A program made the translations under genes and the position numbers. From contig CM037867.1 in NCBI GenBank assembly GCA_021292105.1, forward strand, positions 15,390,928 through 15,454,927: 64,000 nt of DNA, in the 5' to 3' direction. This document shows positions 59,166-64,000 of this stretch, in pieces. The notes under the pieces were generated by a model, which was given only the letters and a program-made list of their open reading frames with translations, was not told where the DNA came from and did no database searches. This DNA is from Anadara kagoshimensis. Its lineage: Eukaryota; Mollusca; Bivalvia; Arcoida; Arcidae. Within the stretch, counting starts at the first letter, position 1. Each line of letters opens with the position of its first letter.

Positions 59166-61559
59166 TTTAGAAACCTGTTGTTTTTCTTTATATGATGATC
59201 ACTTTCCTTCCTTGGCTCTAGAAACGCCGACTAATGCAGTATATATGTTTTTTATCTGAATTATACAATTACCCTTTCTGAGTACACACCGATGTATTTG
59301 TACTTCTCTCTGGAATTATAATGATGTTATTATATACTTTAACATGTTAATATTATCTTAAAATTATCGATTAATATTTAATGTTGTTTCCACCAACACA
59401 TAACAGCGCGAACAGGAAATGAAGTGTCACTTTCTTCTTGTATTAGTAATTGAATTAATTTAAAGTGAAAGAGTTTTCATCTTAGAAAAGCTAGTTTGTC
59501 ATACCTTTCCGTTTGCTCCGTGAACATTGTCAATATGATGATTAAAATCCTTTACCACTTCCAATGTATGATTTCAAGGATGAATCAAAGACTACTGAAA
59601 CAACACTAGGTTAAATAAAATAGTCATATGCCTTATTTAAAAGATGTTCTCACGTCAACAGAAACATTTATTAAATGATTGTGGTTTAGCATTTTTTTCT
59701 TTTAAAGTAAATAATCTAAAGATCAAAAGGTTTAAGAAAAATTAGAAAAATAGAAAAAAGTTCTTTTTCAACTGACATAAATTGTTTGGCGTGCTATGAG
59801 GAATCAATCAAATTGGCAGACATATTATCTAACATTTCTTCTCCAATCAAGGGACGACGACTTATGTATCAAAGAATTTGTAATTGTATAGTAAAACAAA
59901 CCACATCATACGCGATCAAGAACCACCAAATTACCTTAGATAAGTATAGATGATCTAAAGATACTGATGAAAGAGAGACTAATAATTAGAGAAATAGTGT
60001 CAAATTTCAAAAGGAGTCCAACTGAAAGTAATACTAGTTGAACATAATTATCTAATCAACTGACATATTAACAACTCAGCTTTCAAAGAAAATGTAATAA
60101 CTACAAACGAAATTTAAGTACACGTAACTTCAATCTTCAGTGGAGTATTTCATCTTTACTCATTTGAGATTTTTATTTCTAATAATTTAAAAGTATGATT
60201 ATTTACATCATATTGATTTGCATAGCGTATGTTTTACTTTAGTCATTACTATTAGAACTGATGGACGACCAATTCCAGTGATAAGCGGGAGCTTGATTGC
60301 TGAATGGCGGCTTATAGATCACATTGCATTTCACTGTCTTGTTTTTCTGCAATCGAACTGGTCCTAGTGTGACAGAAAGTATGCCAAGCCAAGGTTACTT
60401 TCCGAATATCGGCAGGTTTTTTTCTTGCTCCTCTTACTGGCTTTGTATTTTTAAAAACTAATTACCTTAATATGAGAACTATCATTTTAATGGGGTCCCA
60501 GAACATCATTCCAACTTTCCTATACTGTAATAAACAAGGGGATCAGATTGGTGTATAATACATATAAAAGTCCAGTTTCTGTCCCGATGACATGTATATA
60601 ACATTATATATGTATAACAAGAATGGATGAAAAATCGCTATCTAAATTATAATCTTTCTCACTTTGGTGGTAAGACTTATTGTTTATTTTTAAGACTTGG
60701 TATTTACTGATTATTTATAGGGTTGTAGAAAAGTAATGGGTCATTAAACATCTGAACTACTACTGCATAATAAGAAACATAAGAAGTAGCAGAATTTCAC
60801 GGATTTGATCATCTGAACTATTTTACGATAAGAAAATTTTCACGGTTTTAACTATAGGGAAAGTGTAAGAGTAAATAAGAATTTTTCGCTGAGGAGATAT
60901 ATTCGTAATACAAGAGTCGCCAAGAAAATGGTGAACATTTTTTCCTCGCAAACAGTATTAAATGGTATTTTAGTATAATAGCGTCAAAAATGAAAAAAAA
61001 ATGGTTTTGTGACTTCGTTCTACTTTCGTGCTATTCGTTTTGTGGTTTGTATTGCTTAATATAATACTTATTGCATTTGCTGTTATCTTTCATTTTAAAA
61101 AATGGATGTGAAGGTACTTGAACCACTTGAGCCAATGACATGTTAATCCATATTTCTCTTGGTGAATTTTTTATTGGCGCGCGTTAGGTTTTTATTCGAT
61201 CTTGAAAACCTTCAGTGCACACGTAAACTGACCAAGTGTTATCATGTGTCAAGTAATTGTGCGTTGGCGTAGCGTGGTGTACTATTTACGTCATATTTGT
61301 ATGGTCTGACAATGCAATTTGGGATTTATTACATAGGCAACGTGGTTAATGTAAAATATTTAAAACATACTGTGGATAAAACATTGATTGCTGATTGGCT
61401 TCTTCAATCGTATGAATGAAGCAATGAAGCATTTAAGCAGAACGTTAACCTTGTTAAATCTTGAGAGAAGCCTGTCGTCACATACTGATATATGAATGAC
61501 CTTCGTCTATCTCTTAATAATCCTAAATTAGGAGAATATGTTATTGCGAACTATCAGAG
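59166..61559. other. Intergenic stretch without recognised genes
   Basis: AT-rich; no exon, tRNA or repeat of the families above was recognised. It includes the receptor's likely promoter next to 59166. Confidence 0.6.
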
Positions 61560-62180
61560 TGAGATTTGAAACAAAAGATACAAATGATTCTTTGCTCTGC
61601 TCAATATTTGGACTTATACCTTTATCATGACACAAACGAAAGGCGGCTTCATTTGAATCTATATTCATACAAACGTCGTGATTTCATTTTTCTATTGTCA
61701 ACTTTCTTTTTCTGTGCAGAAGTATACCTACTTTTCCTACTTATGGTGTATTTGTTTCACAATTAACAAGCTAAGTTAGAGATTTTTCCCAATACAGGAA
61801 CTTTATACAACAAAGTAATCTGCTTACAAATACATTGTTGACGCAAGAATATTACAGACCTGGGCTTATCAAAGCCCTAAACAAAACGTTTTATGGCCGA
61901 CTTCACAATAGTTTTGATAATTATGATGTCTCTGTATGCAAAATTGCCCTGGATATATCTGACGTCCGTCAGTGACATGATCCTTCCATCCGGAATTTTT
62001 ATTACACTAGTATTGGATCAAGCTAGCTAAATAAGAGTTGTTTTCCCTTCCGAAGCAATTGTCCTAACTTACCCGGTTTAAACTAATTTACCAGCTTCAG
62101 TTTTGTATTTATTTATTTATTTTTTTTTTTTTTGCTTTTGGATTTCGGTTTCGGCATGGATTGTTACGTTTATTATTTCA
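61560..62180 (+). mobile_element. Reverse-transcriptase retroelement remnant with 3' tail
   Basis: A broken frame shows YDTNERRLHLNLYSYKRRDF in place of the TKLYDKRDDF-like region, then SYLWCICF for the YGVYISQ-like box, then TQEYYRPGLIKALNKTFYGR and NYDVSVCKIALDISDV. These are the C-terminal motifs of a repeat-encoded reverse transcriptase. The tail CTTCCGAAGCAATTGTCC resembles the 3'-tail repeats at 51700 and 55600 in reverse complement. Confidence 0.65.
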
Positions 62181-63239
62181 CAGTTAATAACTTAATACCC
62201 TATGGTAGAGCCTGTTCCCACTGCGGGTACTTTATACAACGAAACAAGGTGGTACTAATACTAATAGGCTAAAGTGTAGTACAACACCGTTATATCATTT
62301 CTTTCCGGGTCACTGTGTTTGAGACAGTAAATAATGCAAATTGTTCAAAGAAAATCCAATAAACTTCAATATTCATTGATATTGTTGTCTTATTTTTCAT
62401 TATTGAAAATCGTTATCTATGCGCAATCTCGATAACCGCAAAATATTTCTGTGAACGCCGTGTTAAAAATGGTGATATTGCTACCGGAAGTTTAGTTCCT
62501 GGGATGTACTGCATCGTTTGCATCGTTAAACGTTTTATTGTGTGTAGAGATATTCTTTATTGATATCTAGAGATATTTTCCGTTATGACTACCCTCCAGT
62601 TAGTGAAGAATACCAAGTTTTATTCAAGTTTATTGGATTTTCTAGAAATATTGAGCACGATTCACTGTTACAATCACACCTACAACAGATTTGGTTCTTG
62701 AAATGGGATTTTCACTTTTTCAAGTTAACTTATGCATACATATTTCTGTAGAAGTTATTCTAGATACTATGTTCATAATGGAAAACGAGTATTTTTTTTA
62801 CCTTGCTAAAAGTGGCGGCACATGACGGTCTCATCTAAGTATCAGCATAATAATAAGAGAAACTAATTTTTCCATACGTGTTATTGAATACAAATACAAA
62901 ACAATATTTTTTATATATTTAGTTTTATTCTTTCACATGAAAGATCTATAACCTTCGTGCATTTCCGAAAAATAACATGCGGGTACAATTGGAAACTCTC
63001 TGAAGAATCATCATGGACATTGGGGCCTTCATCTTCCCTTCAAATACTTGTATGAATAACATGTCTTTTTAAACTCATAAAGATAATCAAAAACTCGTCC
63101 TTCAGATACTTGTCACTTTAGTAAATATCTACGAATTTAAATGCAAACAAAAACACATTGCTCATTTTGTACCGATTACAGTTTTATGTCCAGTTACATC
63201 AAACATACCAATTGATATATTTAACGTCGTTTAGTTCCA
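62181..63239. other. Intergenic stretch without recognised features
   Basis: AT-rich; a 63-codon frame at 62560-62751 is unrecognisable. Confidence 0.55.
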
Positions 63240-63400
63240 TGTTAAACAGTTCCTTTCATACCCAATTAAGATTTCACATGTGGCGATGTGTGTGAACAAG
63301 ATGTGCTCTCGGTTTCCATTCCCTAGTGGAAGTTCAATTGTTTAACTCAATTTCTCGTCTTCAAAATATTTACTTTGTCTTTGGGATTGTGATTTGAACC
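63240..63400 (+). repeat. Retroelement 3'-tail repeat, degraded
   Basis: CCCTAGTGGAAGTTCAATTG and TTTGGGATTGTGATTTGAAC match the end of the tail family (compare 54395-54470). Confidence 0.55.
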
Positions 63401-64000
63401 GGTTTTTTTTTCGCAGAGAATTATTTTTTTAAAGAGTTTATTAAAGTAAATTTGAAAATTATTTTCGCAAAAGTTTTGAAATCATCAAAGACATGAAACT
63501 TACCCATTTTTCATTTTTGACATGTGAGAGCATGTCGATCGGCATGCGCTTGAAAGGAAATACATTATTTTAGTCATAACGATCATATTAGGATATAAAT
63601 TCCCATCAAACCCGCTATACATGTATATCCATCTAATGACTTAATAATAATAATAACATATTTTTACAGTGCGCATTCCAACATTTCAATTTAATTTTAA
63701 ATTTTTTAATTTTAACTAAACCACGACTCTTTGATCCTTGCTTAATGAACGTTTTGTCCTCTATTCATTTTAAAGTTAATGAATAATCATATCTTCTTCG
63801 CCTCTGCATTTATACTGCGACATTAAATATATTCAAAATGCTTAATTAAAAAACCTTATTTATTCAAACAAATAATATTCGTCACTTTCGCAAAAAAAGA
63901 ATATCTATATCAATTGTAATCGTATGTTTTTCATAGTTTCACTAAGATATAAACACCGATTAATATTTTTACCGGCATTGAATGGCCTCTTTTGCGTAAT

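Noticed and set aside
62560..62751. 63-codon plus-strand frame as an exon
   Set aside because: No domain, no clear splice sites and AT-rich surroundings.

Overview
The window reads as animal nuclear DNA. It is AT-rich, its genes have GT-AG introns, and it carries many interspersed repeats. The repeat content (tRNA-headed SINEs, non-LTR fragments, hammerhead-bearing repeats) and the GMC-type oxidoreductase paralogues fit a lophotrochozoan, most likely a bivalve mollusc. The species cannot be fixed from sequence alone.

Layout. Bases 87-2089 (+) hold the last four exons of a GMC oxidoreductase whose 5' part lies outside the window. Bases 5618-19525 (-) hold a complete six-exon TMEM147 (230 aa) whose 9.9 kb first intron is full of transposons. 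Bases 19883-32063 (+) hold a complete five-exon Flattop/CFAP126 (275 aa). The start codons of TMEM147 and Flattop are 357 bp apart and divergent, so they probably share a promoter. Bases 36420-55166 (+) hold a complete eleven-exon secreted GMC oxidoreductase (568 aa), paralogous to the first one and with the same intron phases over the shared C-terminal part. Bases 56661-57381 (-) hold a frameshifted glycosyltransferase-like pseudogene. Bases 58248-59165 (-) hold an intronless, divergent seven-helix receptor. No gene was recognised from 59166 to the end apart from reverse-transcriptase debris.

Repeats dominate the rest. There are at least ten tRNA-derived SINE copies or fragments; a 5'-truncated LINE; degraded fragments of a second LINE, of another reverse-transcriptase element and of a transposon-borne PIN-like protein; several non-autonomous DNA transposons with visible terminal inverted repeats and target duplications, some nested; several minisatellites; and a dispersed repeat that encodes a hammerhead ribozyme.

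The most interesting signal is that dispersed repeat. One copy (41693-41738, + strand, in an intron of the second GMC gene) has a complete type I hammerhead: all core bases, a GUC cleavage triplet and perfect stems I, II and III. Two other copies (991-1036 and 2606-2646, - strand) are broken in different ways. This matches the minimal hammerheads known from Penelope-like retroelements and animal retrozymes.

All exon models were built by hand from frame continuity, splice sites and remembered family sequence. No search was run.
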